The notes beneath the pieces are model-generated. The model had not been told where the DNA came from, did not search any database, and saw only the letters and a list, made by a program, of their open reading frames with translations. A program made the position numbers and the translations under genes. A stretch of 64,000 bases of DNA from Branchiostoma belcheri (Eukaryota > Chordata > Leptocardii > Amphioxiformes > Branchiostomatidae), in NCBI RefSeq assembly GCF_001625305.1, contig NW_017802802.1:593000-656999 (forward strand). Reading direction: 5' to 3'. This document shows positions 36,666 to 48,992 of the stretch, in pieces (positions within the stretch are counted from its first letter, which is position 1; each line of letters opens with the position of its first letter).

Positions 36666-37453
36666 CGGAGAGAGTCCTAATAAACTGGCGGGACTACACG
36701 TACCGTACTGGGGAAGGCACCGGTCAGTGTGAGTAGGCAGGGGGAGGGGGAATGGGGTGATTGGGGCGAAGCAGTCATTCCTGTTTACTCTTGTGTATGT
36801 TACTTTTATCTGATGTGTAGACGACAAAGAAAAGCGTTACAAATTTGTAAGTGATAATCAATTTCAGATGTAGATAAAATCATAACCGTTGGTGTATTGG
36901 ATAATTTTGAAAGTCTTTTAGGCTGCATGAATGTTCCACTAGTTCCATCTTAGCAGATCAGTGTCAGTCGGTTTATTTGCTGTAGCTCATAAGTTGCTCG
37001 AGCTCAATGGATATCTGGAAGTGGCAGTATTCCGTTGAATAGTTTTGATGAAAATGGTTACAGAATTCCAAGTTGTTCAACCTTTTTCACGCTTTGTACC
37101 GCGTGCACAAGAATATTGAGACGTGAGTCTATCTTTTCATTTTCTTAATGAATTTTCTTTTTAAAATCCCTTTCGTCCGCTTCTGAAATTCATTCTTCTG
37201 AACGCATGCAATGCATAAACGGATGGATTGTAGAAAGCAAAGAGCACTTTCTGTAAGTAAACCAACGAGATTTTCTGACATACTCTAAAATTGTTTGGAA
37301 CAAAGTGTTTTCTTCTGTCGTTAGCTAGCCAGCTGAATTTTAAAGAACTCCAGAAGGTTGCTCAAAATCTTTGCTGATGCCACGTTTCAGTACATTTCAA
37401 CCGCGCCTTTTCTCCGACTGTCACAGTCGTCTTCGGGAAAAGGTGAGTCGGTC

Positions 37454-37630
37454 AGAGCTAGCCTTGACCAGGCTTATCATGGCGCTGGAAAAATGGTAGA
37501 AGTTGGTAAAACAAACTGAATAGGACACCAGAGGAGTTGCCTTGATACAGGGTCCAATTCGTAACCACGGACGGTGATTTAAAAGTCTATTTGGCCAATT
37601 TCTACTAGTTCCAGCCTGGTAGGTGCTAGG
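37454..37630. mobile_element. TIR MITE, AGCCT(N)CCAGGCTT family
   Basis: The left end is ctagccttgaccaggctta and the right end ggccaatttctactagttcc, then agcctggtaggtgctagg. Same family and similar length (about 180 bp) as 17583-17790. Confidence 0.6.
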
Positions 37631-39705
37631 CCAGAGCGCGTTTATAACGAACGACTGGAGATGCCAACATGCCCGCAAAGGCGCCCAAGGACTCTAGAAA
37701 TAACGGAAATAACAGAGAACACAACCTGGCAAATTTAAAAGAAGAAGGGGGGGGGCTTGGTTAAGTGTTATTCTATCGATAAAACGAGACTTTCACGCTT
37801 GGAAAATGCGGAAAAGCTAGAAATGTTGTTATGTCATCATATCCTAAACAGAAGTGTGGGCTACATGATGAGCTAGCTGATGTTGTACTGTTGTTGTACT
37901 TCATTAAGTGTAGTTTCAGTTCTGTTGGCGATTCCTTATTTCTCGTATCAAAAGATTTGTGTAAATAGAATGCAAGAGCAGGAGAGTTACAACTCTACCC
38001 CCCCCCCCCCCAGAAAGCCGAGTGGACGAGCCCACCGTTCGCGTGCGTGTGGTGTCCCGGTGTCGCCTAGCAGACGGACGCGTCCAAAGTTTAATTGTGT
38101 GGAAGTGAGCCGGGCTCAACAGGTCTCATCTGTGCGTAGAATACAGCATTATCCTCGTAGTTCTAACAACGCAAGTCTTGGGCTTAACTTTTTTTTATTC
38201 CCAGATCCAAAGGTTTCAAAATCACTCTAAAACACACGTTTATGACAGTGAGGTTGGGTGGGCAATTACGCGTTGTCGGTAACTCGTGACATATATTTTA
38301 GCCGAATGCTGATGCGAAGTGAACACACAGACAAAAGAGTCATTTAGTGGCGCCTGGAAACCCAGAAGACAGGCACATCAGAAAGTGTAATTACTGACTA
38401 TCATCAAGATAAACTAAACTGTTCGTTTTAGCGGTGGCTTCTGCGATTTGAAATGAAAGTCAGTCAAATTCTGTGGTAGAAAAAGGATATAACGGAAACA
38501 TACAGACAATGATACTTCTGAAGCCTGATTGTTGTAACACTGTTGAAGTCTAAAACGGGGCAAAAAGAAGTTTATCGTATTGAGATGACATACAGTGGAT
38601 CTACGGTCCAGTCCGTATTGATACAATAGTATATGTAGTCGTCTAAACTATAATAAGGCATGGATCTTTCCTGTCAAACACACAAGATATTTCTTAAAGG
38701 ATTTTCTGGCAAGGATTACGAAGACAACTTCCTCACAGCATGGACATTATAGTCAAGAAAACGTCCAGAACAAAACAGGGCTGATTGACCAGTAATTTAC
38801 CAATAAAAGCGCGCGAAAAACTCTCATTGACGACATAAACACCAGTGAATACGTCCTTTCAGTGGGCATTACGGCTGAATCCCGCGCCCTGAGAACACGC
38901 TTTCCACAAGAATCAGTTAATAAACTACTTCCCCACCCTAATTGTGTAATCCCCTGGTCTTAATCCATTGCGACCAAATCTATTAGTCTGTTGGCCATTG
39001 TTCTGCTATCTAATGACGCCATTGTCCGCCTCTATTAACAGAACGATTATCACAGACTTGTGTTAATGGAAGTATTTGCCTTTCCCACCCACCCATTTTG
39101 CCCCTCCGTTCAAATCTCATAACGCACAAAGCTTACGGGTTTTACCGTTCATGTCGAGTATTTGTTCCCTAGTCCTTCAAAGGACACTTGTGGAAGAAGC
39201 AGATTTGCTAGTGGCTGTCCAACTTCAAATGCATCATCATTAAACTCTAAAACGGCAGGTTTCAGGGGTGACTGGAAGGAGTAGAAATTTGCAAAAAAAG
39301 ACAGAGAGGAGTACAGTTTACCTTCAGAGAATTCCTCATCCAGAATATTTTTTGTTTCGACGCCCTGAATTTGAATTGAATGATTTTAAATGAATGAGAC
39401 TTTGGTTACGCTTCTGATGAAATAATAGAGAGAAAAGGCGACATCTTCAGTTTATAATTATGCAAGTACAATGACGACAAAGTCTACCTTTGCGTACATA
39501 ATACTGGCATCGAGTGTCAATATTGTTACTACAACATTCGCTGACAAGAAGCAATGACAACACACTCAAGCCCGTTTATATCAACATCAAAATAAAGGAT
39601 ATTATATAAGTACAATGAAACAGATACAAGCAAAGCACAGGAATAACAAAGTACCATAAGATAAAAACAAAAGCACATGAAAAGTAAGAAAAAATGAAAT
39701 TAATG

Positions 39706-39739
39706 ACAATTTACCTGTATTAATATACAGGTAAATTGT
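39706..39739. repeat. Perfect 14-bp inverted repeat
   Basis: acaatttacctgta and tacaggtaaattgt are exact reverse complements separated by 6 bases (ttaata). It may be the tip of a small fold-back element; no longer arms were noticed. Confidence 0.8.
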
Positions 39740-40510
39740 AAGCAATGGCTCCTGGGAACCAAGGAGGTTTAAAATCAACATTCTTGGTTGAACATACCGT
39801 AAAAGTTTGGTGCCGTTTGAATCCGATAGAAATGAGGAACCTCTATATATAGCAGTAAATGAATTAGGACATTACTTTACATATATTTTCCTCTATTTTC
39901 CTCTAGACTAGTTAAGACTCTAACTAACGCAGACGATTTCCTCTTAATAAATGTCAACATGACAACTATTTCTTTCCTTCCAAGAAGGTTGAATTTAAAG
40001 CTCCATGCTTAGCGTGACAAGTGGTCTCCCAAATGTACAGCTTTTGCTTTATTCAAATGTCTCAGGCGAGATGAGATTTTCTTATGTCCCCTTACCACTA
40101 ATTGGAAACCATTGAGTGACCAAAACTGAATTTGCATCACCTATGCCTCAGTAAATTGAATGTGATCCAAGATGTACGAGTATGATTTGAAAGACAAGGA
40201 AACACGCAAAACTTACAAACGACATCTGTCCATCAAGAAATTTCTTTGAACTAACCTTGAGGTTTTTTGTCGCTGCCTTAGTGGAAAATGGATATTAGTA
40301 GTGTACATGCTAGTTTTCTTTCGTTTACGGAGCGACAGAAAGGTGTTTGAAACAAGCAGGGGGCATACATCTGCTTGGATCTTGCTAACAAGGTGGTCCT
40401 GGTGTGAGGCACAGTCTGCCCGTCTGCTGTGTAACAATGGTGTTCCTTCTCTCCGTCAGTTCGGACTCGGACTGCGGAAACATAGAAAATAAGCCGGTGT
40501 GCCCCCTGCC

Positions 40511-41003
40511 TAGCCTCCACCAGGCCTTCCTAATGGGTTAACCGGTTATTAATGAATGAATGAAGACCTTTATTGTACATTTGTGTTCTACAGAACTAAG
40601 TACAGGTCACATGGGTACAGAACATTAACATATACATTACATACAAATGAACATATAAGAGCGTAAATAAATGTCTAATTTCTATTATTTTCGGCTTCAT
40701 CTCGCTTAGTAGTGATTGTATGGATATATGCGGCTGTGAGATTACTTAGAGCAGGTTTATCAAAAGTTAAAAGGAATACAAATTTCTCTTTACTAGTCAA
40801 ATATCTGAAGTGGGGAAATATACTTAATACATGGTTAAAAAATATTTTATTATTGATAGTAGAATTCGAGAAAAATAGGGTCAGTAGAATTGTCCAGGGG
40901 AGTGAGTCGTCGACAAGGCTAGATGAACTCCCTCTGACATGTTATCTGTCTGTTTGGCCAATTCCCACTCCTTCCATCCGCTTCAGAAGCCTGGTGGAGG
41001 CTA
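40511..41003. mobile_element. TIR MITE interrupted by a retroelement insertion
   Basis: The ends tagcctccaccaggccttc and gaagcctggtggaggcta are inverted repeats of the family at 17583. Here the element is split by the insertion at 40551-40854. The uninterrupted form (189 bp) is at 41901-42089. Confidence 0.75.
40551..40854 (-). mobile_element. 5'-truncated non-LTR element insertion with TTATT target duplication
   Basis: Absent from the otherwise matching copy after the gap, which reads ggttattgatag across the site. Here TTATT occurs on both sides (40546-40550 and 40850-40854). The insert starts (aatg)n-aagacctttattgtac. Its reverse complement is a GTACAATAAAGGTCTT(CATT)n 3' tail typical of LINE or SINE insertions. 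Relatives are at 20318 and 43671. Confidence 0.8.
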
Positions 41004-41347
41004 AACTAAGCAGCTAAAGTTTACTATTTTTCAACCCGCGTTCTGCTAGTCTGGTGGAGACTGCCCCCTGCCATCCCCCGCCAGTAATCTCCACCGACCA
41101 AATCCTCGGCACGCAAGCCTATTACTGTGTTTCAATTATTCCCGGGTGTAATCCGGGTATTGTGTGCATTGTTGACGCACGGATTAGACTTGTACTCGTG
41201 GTAATGGGAACTTGTTCCCCCCGCCCACCCATTCTCAGTTGTGTACACATGTACGTCTCGATGCAGGGCAATGCTGCGACAAGATGAATATGTACAAGAT
41301 GGACATACATATTACGCAAGCGTGTATAATGTATGTATCTGACTCGT

Positions 41348-41367
41348 NNNNNNNNNNNNNNNNNNNN
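41348..41367. other. Assembly gap (20 N)
   Basis: Twenty Ns between two overlapping-looking contig ends. The matching flanks suggest the true gap size is negative, meaning the contigs overlap. Confidence 0.99.
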
Positions 41368-42433
41368 CTTCCAAGAAGGTTGAATTTAAAGCTCTATGCT
41401 TAGCGTGACAAGTGGTCTCCCAAATGTACAGCTTTTGCTTTATTCAAATGTCTCAGGCGAGATGAGATTTTCTTATGTCCCCTTACCACTAATTGGAAAC
41501 CATTGAGTGACCAAAACTGAATTTGCATCACCTATGCCTCAGTAAATTGAATGTGATCCAAGATGTACGAGTATGATTTGAAAGACAAGGAAACACGCAA
41601 AACTTACAAACGACATCTGTCCATCAAGAAATTTCTTTGAACTAACCATGAGGTTTTTTGTCGCTGCCTTAGTGGAAAATGGATATTAGTAGTGTACATG
41701 CTAGTTTTCTTTCGTTTACGGAGCGACAGAAAGGTGTTTGAAACAAGCAGGGGCATACATCTGCTTGGATCTTGCTAACAAGGTGGTCCTGGTGTGAGGC
41801 ACAGTCTGCCCGTCTGCTGTGTAACAATGGTGTTCCTTCTCTCCGTCAGTTCGGACTCGGACTGCGGAAACATAGAAAATAAGCCGGTGTGCCCCCTGCC
41901 TAGCCTCCACCAGGCCTTCCTAATGGGTTAACCGGTTATTGATAGTAGGATTCGGGAAAAATAGGGTCAGTAGAATTGTCCAGGGGAGTGAGTCGTCGAC
42001 AAGGCTAGATGAACTCCCTCTGACATGTTATCTGTCTGTTTGGCCAATTCCCACTCCTTCCATCCGCTTCAGAAGCCTGGTGGAGGCTAAACTAAGCAGC
42101 TAAAGTTTACTATTTTTCAACCCGCGTTCTGCTAGTCTGGTGGAGACTGCCCCCTGCCATCCCCCGCCAGTAATCTCCACCGACCAAATCCTCGGCACGC
42201 AAGCCTATTACTGTGTTTCAATTATTCCCGGGTGTAATCCGGGTATTGTGTGCATTGTTGACGCACGGATTAGACTTGTACTCGTGGTAATGGGAACTTG
42301 TTCCCCCCGCCCACCCATTCTCAGTTGTGTACACATGTACGTCTCGATGCAGGGCAATGCTGCGACAAGATGAATATGTACAAGATGGACATACACATTA
42401 CGTAAGCGTGTATAATGCATGTATCTGACTCGT
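41368..42433. repeat. Gap-flanking duplicate, copy 2
   Basis: Begins directly after the Ns with the sequence that starts copy 1 at 39977 and runs to ctgactcgt, where unique sequence resumes. It lacks the retroelement insertion. It differs from copy 1 at scattered bases (for example gctctatgc against gctccatgc, aaccatgagg against aaccttgagg), a level expected of two alleles. Confidence 0.92.
41901..42089. mobile_element. TIR MITE, uninterrupted copy
   Basis: tagcctccaccaggccttcc at the left and agaagcctggtggaggcta at the right, 189 bp. This is the empty-site counterpart of 40511-41003. Confidence 0.75.
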
Positions 42434-42599
42434 GTGATATGGAGACAGCCTCCTCTAATAAATAGCAGGCTATTAATTAGCTACGAGTTGTTTTTAGGCT
42501 TATTTTCTCCAAGCTTTTCTAGGCTAAAATGTAGAGAAAACAATATTCCTAGTAAAATTATATGTTTTAATCGTTTTATCGGGCTTTTTTTGTTCTGCT

Positions 42600-42690
42600 A
42601 CATCTTTTTTATCCACCAACGGGTAGCATAGTGGAAACTGCTCTGCCAATGACACTGTCGTGCAGCCGCCAAAATATTTGCTTGAAGATT
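42600..42690 (+). mobile_element. MITE-like fragment ending in GCTTGAAGATTAC
   Basis: gcatagtggaaactgctctg, then ccaatgacactgtcgtgcag, then ccgccaaaatatttgcttgaag. Same order as at 8516 and 16800. Confidence 0.5.
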
Positions 42691-43670
42691 ACAAATATCA
42701 CCCAACACATGTATCAATAAGAACTTTTCACTTTTCATTTTACACTAGTACTGCTTCCGAAGAAGAAATAAAAACTCCACATTTGTAACGTAGATAAAGA
42801 ACACAAACGTAGTGTTATCCTTATTGTCTGTCTTACATGTGCTCTCAGTCACTTTTATCAATTCTAATAGTACTCAGTTTCTTGTTGGCTTGCTACGTAG
42901 GAAGCAAGAAACCGAGAACAATTAATAATTATTAGAACAGATGTACCACCAGGAAAGAACACCAAATAGATCCTGCTAATGATCCTATGATGAAGATATG
43001 TGGCATTTTCAATCAATTTGCAAGGACCAGAAAACTGTTCGTCTTCATAAAGCTGGTAATGACCTTTTTCAAACAGGAAAACGCACGGCATTCGCAACTC
43101 TGGTGATCATGGCGATACAAAGACACAATCCCAGTAAATACACATGCAAATAGCCAGACGCTGTGTTTACTTTGTCCTTAGTGCCCTAATGTTTGTTCGT
43201 TGGACGTTTGCTAAAATGGCATTTCAAGAACCAATTCGAGACATAAATCTGTGCAAAAATGGTAGCAATTTTTTCACTTTCGATCGATGTGAGACCACCG
43301 TTATATTCGAAGACAACATGTATAGAAGTATTACCCGAGTTTACATAGGCAAATAGCTAGGGTGCTCTTTTTGTTCAAGATCAGCACAACACAATGAATA
43401 TTTTTTTCCAAATTCACTTTAGTGAATCCCGTTATACGTGTCTTCAGGTCTTACAACGTCTTAGTAAGTCGAAGAAGATCATGATTCAGCAACATACAAA
43501 GTTGGTATACTTGTTACACCTGTGAATGGTAAGTCCCAACCTTTCATGCACGTCCAGCTCTGTACTTGACTGTTATGCCTTTTTGCCGACGTCGACATGC
43601 TTTGATCCAAAATTAAGCCATTCAATCACAAATGTACAAGGAAATTTCCTTCTTCCTTATCAAGAGTAAT

Positions 43671-43870
43671 GAATGAAAGACCCTTATTGTACGTTTGTGC
43701 TCTAATAAGCTAAGTACGGGTCATGAATAGACAGGGAAAAAGGATACATCAATGATACTTAAACTATACATACTAATGTGATCTACTACATGTATTTACA
43801 TTGTTCGACTTCTTCTCGCTTCTTGACGCAGTTATAGATGTAGGAGCATATAGAACTAATGATACATGGT
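43671..43870 (-). mobile_element. LINE/SINE 3'-tail-like insertion
   Basis: aatgaatgaaagacccttat, then tgtacgtttgtgctctaata, then agctaagtacgggtcatg. It parallels the insertion at 40551 base by base for its first approximately 65 nt. The 5' (distal) border is unclear. Confidence 0.6.
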
Positions 43871-43949
43871 TATAATGAAGATGGAGCAGACAGAGAAAAC
43901 GTACTCTCCGAGCAGAAGTTTAGGCTTCGGATGATTTTTTACGTGCATG

Positions 43950-44072
43950 TTACTGTTAGGCGTTTTTATCGAGTTTTCCTTTCTGTACTGGTATCTTCGC
44001 ACGGCAAATGAATACTGCCCTGCATGCCAATTTGATGCTGTCTTGCAACCGCCGAAAGATATGTATGGGGAT
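43950..44072 (+). mobile_element. MITE-like fragment ending in GTATGGGGATTAG
   Basis: gtttttatcgagttttcc, then atgaatactgccctgcatg, then ccaatttgatgctgtcttgc, then aaccgccgaaagatatg. A diverged relative of 8516, 16800 and 42600. Confidence 0.5.
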
Positions 44073-45710
44073 TAGAACACGGACAAAAGTACTGTGTTGA
44101 AACCAGAGGCAGATGTAACACAAATAATTAAATCAAAGGTTATTGTGAATCGAATAATTCATAACAAAGACACGCATATTGCTGATGACTCTAATAATGC
44201 GTTTAACGTGTTTTCATTCGGAAATGCGTCACCAAGTAATAAGAGAAAATCTTTACGTCAGACAAAGGGAAACATCCTCTTCACTTCAGACGCTAGCGAT
44301 GATGTAAAACATCGATACATTTCCTTGTGTTTTTGTCACCAGAACAAAAATAAACATCGATGTTTTTACCAAAAGTGCATCGACGATCAACAACTGTCTA
44401 CTTGTCTGATATCCGACGGTGTCGTCTGCCAGGTTTTAAATAGGCTGACGTAGCAGTAGGTCGAAACAAAAAACACTCGTCCTTGAGAGTTGTACCTGAC
44501 GAAGGTCATTCCTTTTGGAGATGGAGATGTTGTCGACATTGGCCGAGAGTGAATGAGTTATCGTGTATCACAGGACTTATATCCGCTTTTTACTAGGCCA
44601 GTGATCCCGCTGAGACCAAACATGTAAAAAAAATTGGAAGCCTAAACCTCAACCTGGAGAGTAACCTGTTCCTACCGCTTCGCCAAACACATACAGATTG
44701 CAGGACTCTGAAACACAGGGCAGTGTAAGACTGTCCAACTCTCATAGACAACGGAAAATACCAATTCAGTCCTAATCAAACAGTTTAATCACATTGTATG
44801 TGTCACCCCAGTCCTATCAGAGGCGTAACAATGTCAGGCAACGACCTGGATCATTTGATAATTACTTATCTAATTAGCGCTGATTGGGTGGGAGGGGTAG
44901 CTATGGAGGCTCCTGCTGGAGGTGTTAACAGGGGGAATTAGGGTCACCTCTGGGGGCTTGTCCGGATTAGGAGCCACCCTTCTGAGGTGGACGTCAGGAA
45001 AATGTTCAACGGCGCGTTTCGATCTCCATCTTGGATTTCTTTTTGCTTCACCATCTTGAAATTCATTTTGCTTGCCTCTGACGGGAAAGAAAGGAAGAAA
45101 ACCTTTGTCTTAACAGCTTCCCTTTGCAACTTTTGAAAGATTGAAGACATTCCTAACCCGAAAGTCCCAAACGTCGCGTTGCCTTTAATGACACAGTGAA
45201 CTGTTAAGTGATATGAATGAATGAATGTGTTTTAATGTACCTGAACGTGTTTTATTGATTTTAATGTGTCATATCTGATAACCTTTTAAACTTGTAAGAT
45301 CAACACAATTCAGACTTTTGCATGTGAGCTGTTTATAAAGACTGAGTTTTTTGGCCACCAGAATGCTATCATGTTTCCGCGGAAGCCAGTCTGCCGAAGC
45401 TCGCTGTCTCCACCTGCCCGTACTTGAGGCTCCCGTGCGCCGAGGGCGGCCCTTGTTTACGGAGCTGACAGGGGCTCCGTATGTTAGCCAATTTGAGGGT
45501 CATTCAGAGCGGGCTTAGTGGATTAGCGGTAGTAATGGGTAATCCCATTGTGGAGTAATTGGGAGGGCGGAGAAGCGGGGAGGGAGGCCCGCGGTGATAA
45601 TCCGCGCCATTCTGCACGGTGCTCGGGGACATCCGGGCCGCGGGACGTGAACACAGCGCATACACTTGTCTCCGGGACCGGTCACCACAAAGTTCTGCTC
45701 AGGCAGATTT

Positions 45711-45858
45711 TGTAGCCTCGACCAGGCTTCGGGAAGCGGCTGGCAAGAGTAGAAAATTGCCATTTAGAAAGATGATATGCCAAGCTAGTTAGTCCACCTG
45801 AGAGTACAGTTTGACAATTTCTAGCCGCATTCCGAAGCCTGTTAGAGGATAAGGTTTT
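45711..45858. mobile_element. TIR MITE, AGCCTC(G)ACCAGGCTTC family
   Basis: gtagcctcgaccaggcttcg ... agagtagaaaattgcc at the left; gacaatttctagccg ... attccgaagcctgttagagg at the right. About 148 bp. Confidence 0.65.
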
Positions 45859-46800
45859 TGCTCTGTGAGGTATTGCCTGTGCCTGGACTTTGTGGCTAAG
45901 GTTAGTGTCAGAGTTTTGGTAAGCGTTAGAGTTAGTGTTGTTGTTCTGGTTTAGCCAGGGATTTAGGCCTTACACATGTATAACGTCCAGGGCAGGGAGT
46001 CTCAAAGCAGATGTAAGGGTTCGGCTGGTTTTGAGCGACCTGGTCTCTTCTTGAAAAACAAACAAACAAAACAGCAAAAGAAAACAATCGATTCAGCACT
46101 GTGATAACCAGAAAGAATAAAATATATCATACATATTTATGCGGTACTCTTTGACCTTCATTCGTACATAGCTAGAGGCCGCCTCTCTCCCCCGGGAGTG
46201 ACGTGAGATACAGATAAGGAAATACATAGCTGCCCCTCCCCCCACAATTACCCACCATACAACGTTTAATTATAAATTATGGGACGTCCCATGGCTTCTG
46301 AGACATTTCTCCAAGATAAGGAATCCCTGAAAACACATTGTTTTTGCTCTGTTTCTTTCTCCTCTTCTTCTCCAAACAATGACCTCTGACCTGGTCAATG
46401 ACTTGAATCAGACCGTCTCTCACCATTGTAACTGGTGTTAGGATACATCATGTTGCAATTTTATAGTAGGAGGGATTTAGACTGCTGTCACCATATATTT
46501 GAATGTGTTTGAGTAAGAATTAACAAAGACCATATGCTAAGGTAAACATTATGCATTTGTTTTGCAAATGTTACCTTTCTAGTATTGTGGTTTGGTATTT
46601 TCAGCCGTCACAGCTGCCTCACCCATCGGAGTTTCATGGCTGTACCAGTAACGCTAGATGTTTGATTAATTACTAGTAGTTCGCAACCTCCATGTTACTG
46701 CAGCTGGCGACCTATGCGTCGTTTCACGCTGCCAGAACACACAGGAGGAGCCTATTTCACACAACAAAATAAAGAAGCCTTTTTGCATGACTTTGTACAC

Positions 46801-46830
46801 ATACGCGCACACACACACACGCGCACACAG
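46801..46830. repeat. Short CA/CG microsatellite
   Basis: acatacgcgcacacacacac then acgcgcacac. Too short to be informative. Confidence 0.8.
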
Positions 46831-48399
46831 AACAATATATCAAAGTTTTCATTATATAACAGATAAGTACTGTAGTCTTTCCACTCCCCCAGAACAACAG
46901 TGAATGCTGCCACCGTAACATGCAGTACTCTCAACTTCCGCACGATGTCACGTGCGCGTGTGTTTGTGTGGTATGTATGTGTGTGTGTCAGCGCCAGGGA
47001 AATGCGTGTTTGTATATGTGTGAATAGTGTGATGATCGATGTTCAGCATGAAGGAGGGATTCGATTATTATTTCGGTATTGACGATACCGTCCAGAAAAT
47101 GTCCCAATGAAACCTGTCCCTTTGTTCGAAAAGTTGTTCTGGAACCGCAAACTCCCTGTGTTCCAGACTAGCAACGGCGTTCGATGTGGTTTGCAATGCA
47201 TTGTTTACACTCTTGACTGCTCCGACCGAAACACTAGTCTCCACCAGACTTCTTTTGCAGGCTGAAAAAATCGTAGAAATCAACCTTTAAAGGGTATTAA
47301 TTGGCGAGAGAAGGTAGCCGGCCATCGACGATCAAATTGGCCTGCAATATGAGACTAGAGGTGCTACTTCTCCCACGTTTTCGGCCTGTAACGTGCCGGG
47401 TGAGCCGCAGGACGGACGCCTCTGCTGTTCAACGCCGCTGTGATCTCACTGTTGCTTCTTGTAGCTGTGACGACGGTTTGCTACATTATCACTTTATATC
47501 TCTAAACCATTTTTATAGATGTGAAAATATGTACTACTAGTGGGATCTGTTACCATCGACCACTTGTTGCCGTTGACGTTGCCTGTTTTTCTTGCATGAA
47601 GTATCGTGATTTCAGCCTCATAACTGGAAGAAGTTTAGCCGCTTAATTCTTCACAGAACATGATTTTAACACGATTTTAAGTAACGAAGTATGTCCACCT
47701 AGGCCTTGCTTGTACCCATACTGTGTTACTATGGACGAATGTGTATATTTCAGGCGGTTACTGAGACCGTCACAGTTCTATGGTACTACAATAACATCCC
47801 TGCAGATACTACATCTGCCAACCTTAGAGAAGTTTGAGAGGTACACGTACAGCTGGTACATGTTACCGAAATACCCGAGTTCTATAAGCTTCTGATGTGG
47901 AGTTATACTTTTAATGGAAAAAGAATGATTATTGTTGTTTGTTTCTCAATTAACACAAAACCCCATGCCAAGATGACGACCCAACATCAGATAATGTTGA
48001 AGTTCACAATTCATGACACTCTCGGTAATGGATTGGTACATTGGACTCGATAAAACCAACCATTACCACGTAGAAAGTATCTGTTCCTGAATTTGAAGCT
48101 GTTCCAACTAGATACCAGAGAGCCTGGACAGGATGTACATGTCACATGTGTTTCTACGGCACCAGTATAGTGCGAGTAATCTCTCTTCAAACCTCTAACA
48201 AAACCCACAGGAGGGTTGTTTCGTCAATAAATTTTGTTGCCACGTATTTGTAAATAACGGCTAGTCCTCTGTTACCGCCATGTATTCTCCCGTTGGTTAA
48301 ACATGATTTAAACGAAAGATGCAGATTCAATTGCAGTGTGACTTGTTGGTTGTGACTTTGCACAATGAGAGACATTTAAGATAAGGACATATGTGGATT

Positions 48400-48700
48400 G
48401 CGTTCAGCACCAAGGACAGGTGTGTTTGTCCTGAATGTGGCTGGTGTTCAGCACCAACGACAGGTGTGTTTGTCCTGAATGTGGCTGGCGTTCAGCACCA
48501 AGGACAGGCATGTTTGTCCTGAATGTGGCTGGCGTTCAGCACCAAGGACAGGCATGTTTGTCCTGAATGCGGCTGGCGTTCAGCACCAAGGACAGGCGTG
48601 TTTGTCCTGAATGTGGCTGGCGTTCAGCACCAAGGACAGGCATGTTTGTCCTGAATGTGGCTGGCGTTCAGCACCAAGGACAGATGTATTTATCCTGTGT
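48400..48700. repeat. 44-bp minisatellite, seven copies
   Basis: gttcagcacc recurs at 48402, 48446, 48490, 48534, 48578, 48622 and 48666, exactly every 44 bases. Each unit holds aggacag...tgtttgtcct, a short inverted repeat. Translations such as CPECGW come from the repeat; there is no zinc-finger gene. It ends about 290 bp from the stop codon of the coiled-coil gene, so it may lie in that gene's 3' flank. Confidence 0.95.
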
Positions 48701-48992
48701 GTTGATGGTGTTGGAACTGTTCCTTTGCAGATTCAGAGCATCCAATATCAGCAGACATATGATATATCAGACTACGAGTTATCCATTTCAAATCATCCTT
48801 TTCCCATTGATAACCGAAGCATCGTTGAAATGTGAAATAACGTGTGTTCGTGTATAATGGTACCCTATACCTTGACATACAAGGGAAAAGTTACAGCTGT
48901 AATTGTTGCTTATGTAGATTTATATGGAAGCTAAACTGGATAACGCAACACAACACATTTCATGCAGTGACTGAGTCAGTGGAGACAGTGAG

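Larger units (their letters stand above)
39977..41347. repeat. Gap-flanking duplicate, copy 1
   Basis: Nearly identical to 41368-42433 from cttccaagaaggttgaattt to gtatctgactcgt, apart from a few substitutions and one approximately 304-bp insertion (40551-40854) present only here. It ends exactly at the N gap. Confidence 0.92.
36666..48992. other. Intergenic DNA, repeat-rich, with assembly gap
   Basis: 12.3 kb between the second homeobox gene and the coiled-coil gene. Contents: MITEs (37454, 40511, 41901 and 45711), a hairpin (39706-39739), the gap-flanking duplication (39977-42433), LINE-tail-like insertions (40551 and 43671), MITE fragments (42600 and 43950), a CA tract (46801) and a 44-bp minisatellite (48400-48700). 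TAAT-rich low-repeat segments at 38930-39085, 44855-44905 and 45480-45560 are possible conserved noncoding elements. An open frame at 44094-44453 has no ATG start and no recognisable domain. Confidence 0.65.

Noticed and set aside
44094..44453. 119-codon + strand open frame
   Set aside because: It starts with TTG, not ATG, shows no recognisable domain and has AT-rich codon use like the surrounding intergenic DNA.
48567..48857. Frame with repeated CPECGW, like a zinc-finger array
   Set aside because: It is a translation of the 44-bp minisatellite. 44 is not divisible by 3, so the frame changes at each unit, and no His pair is present.
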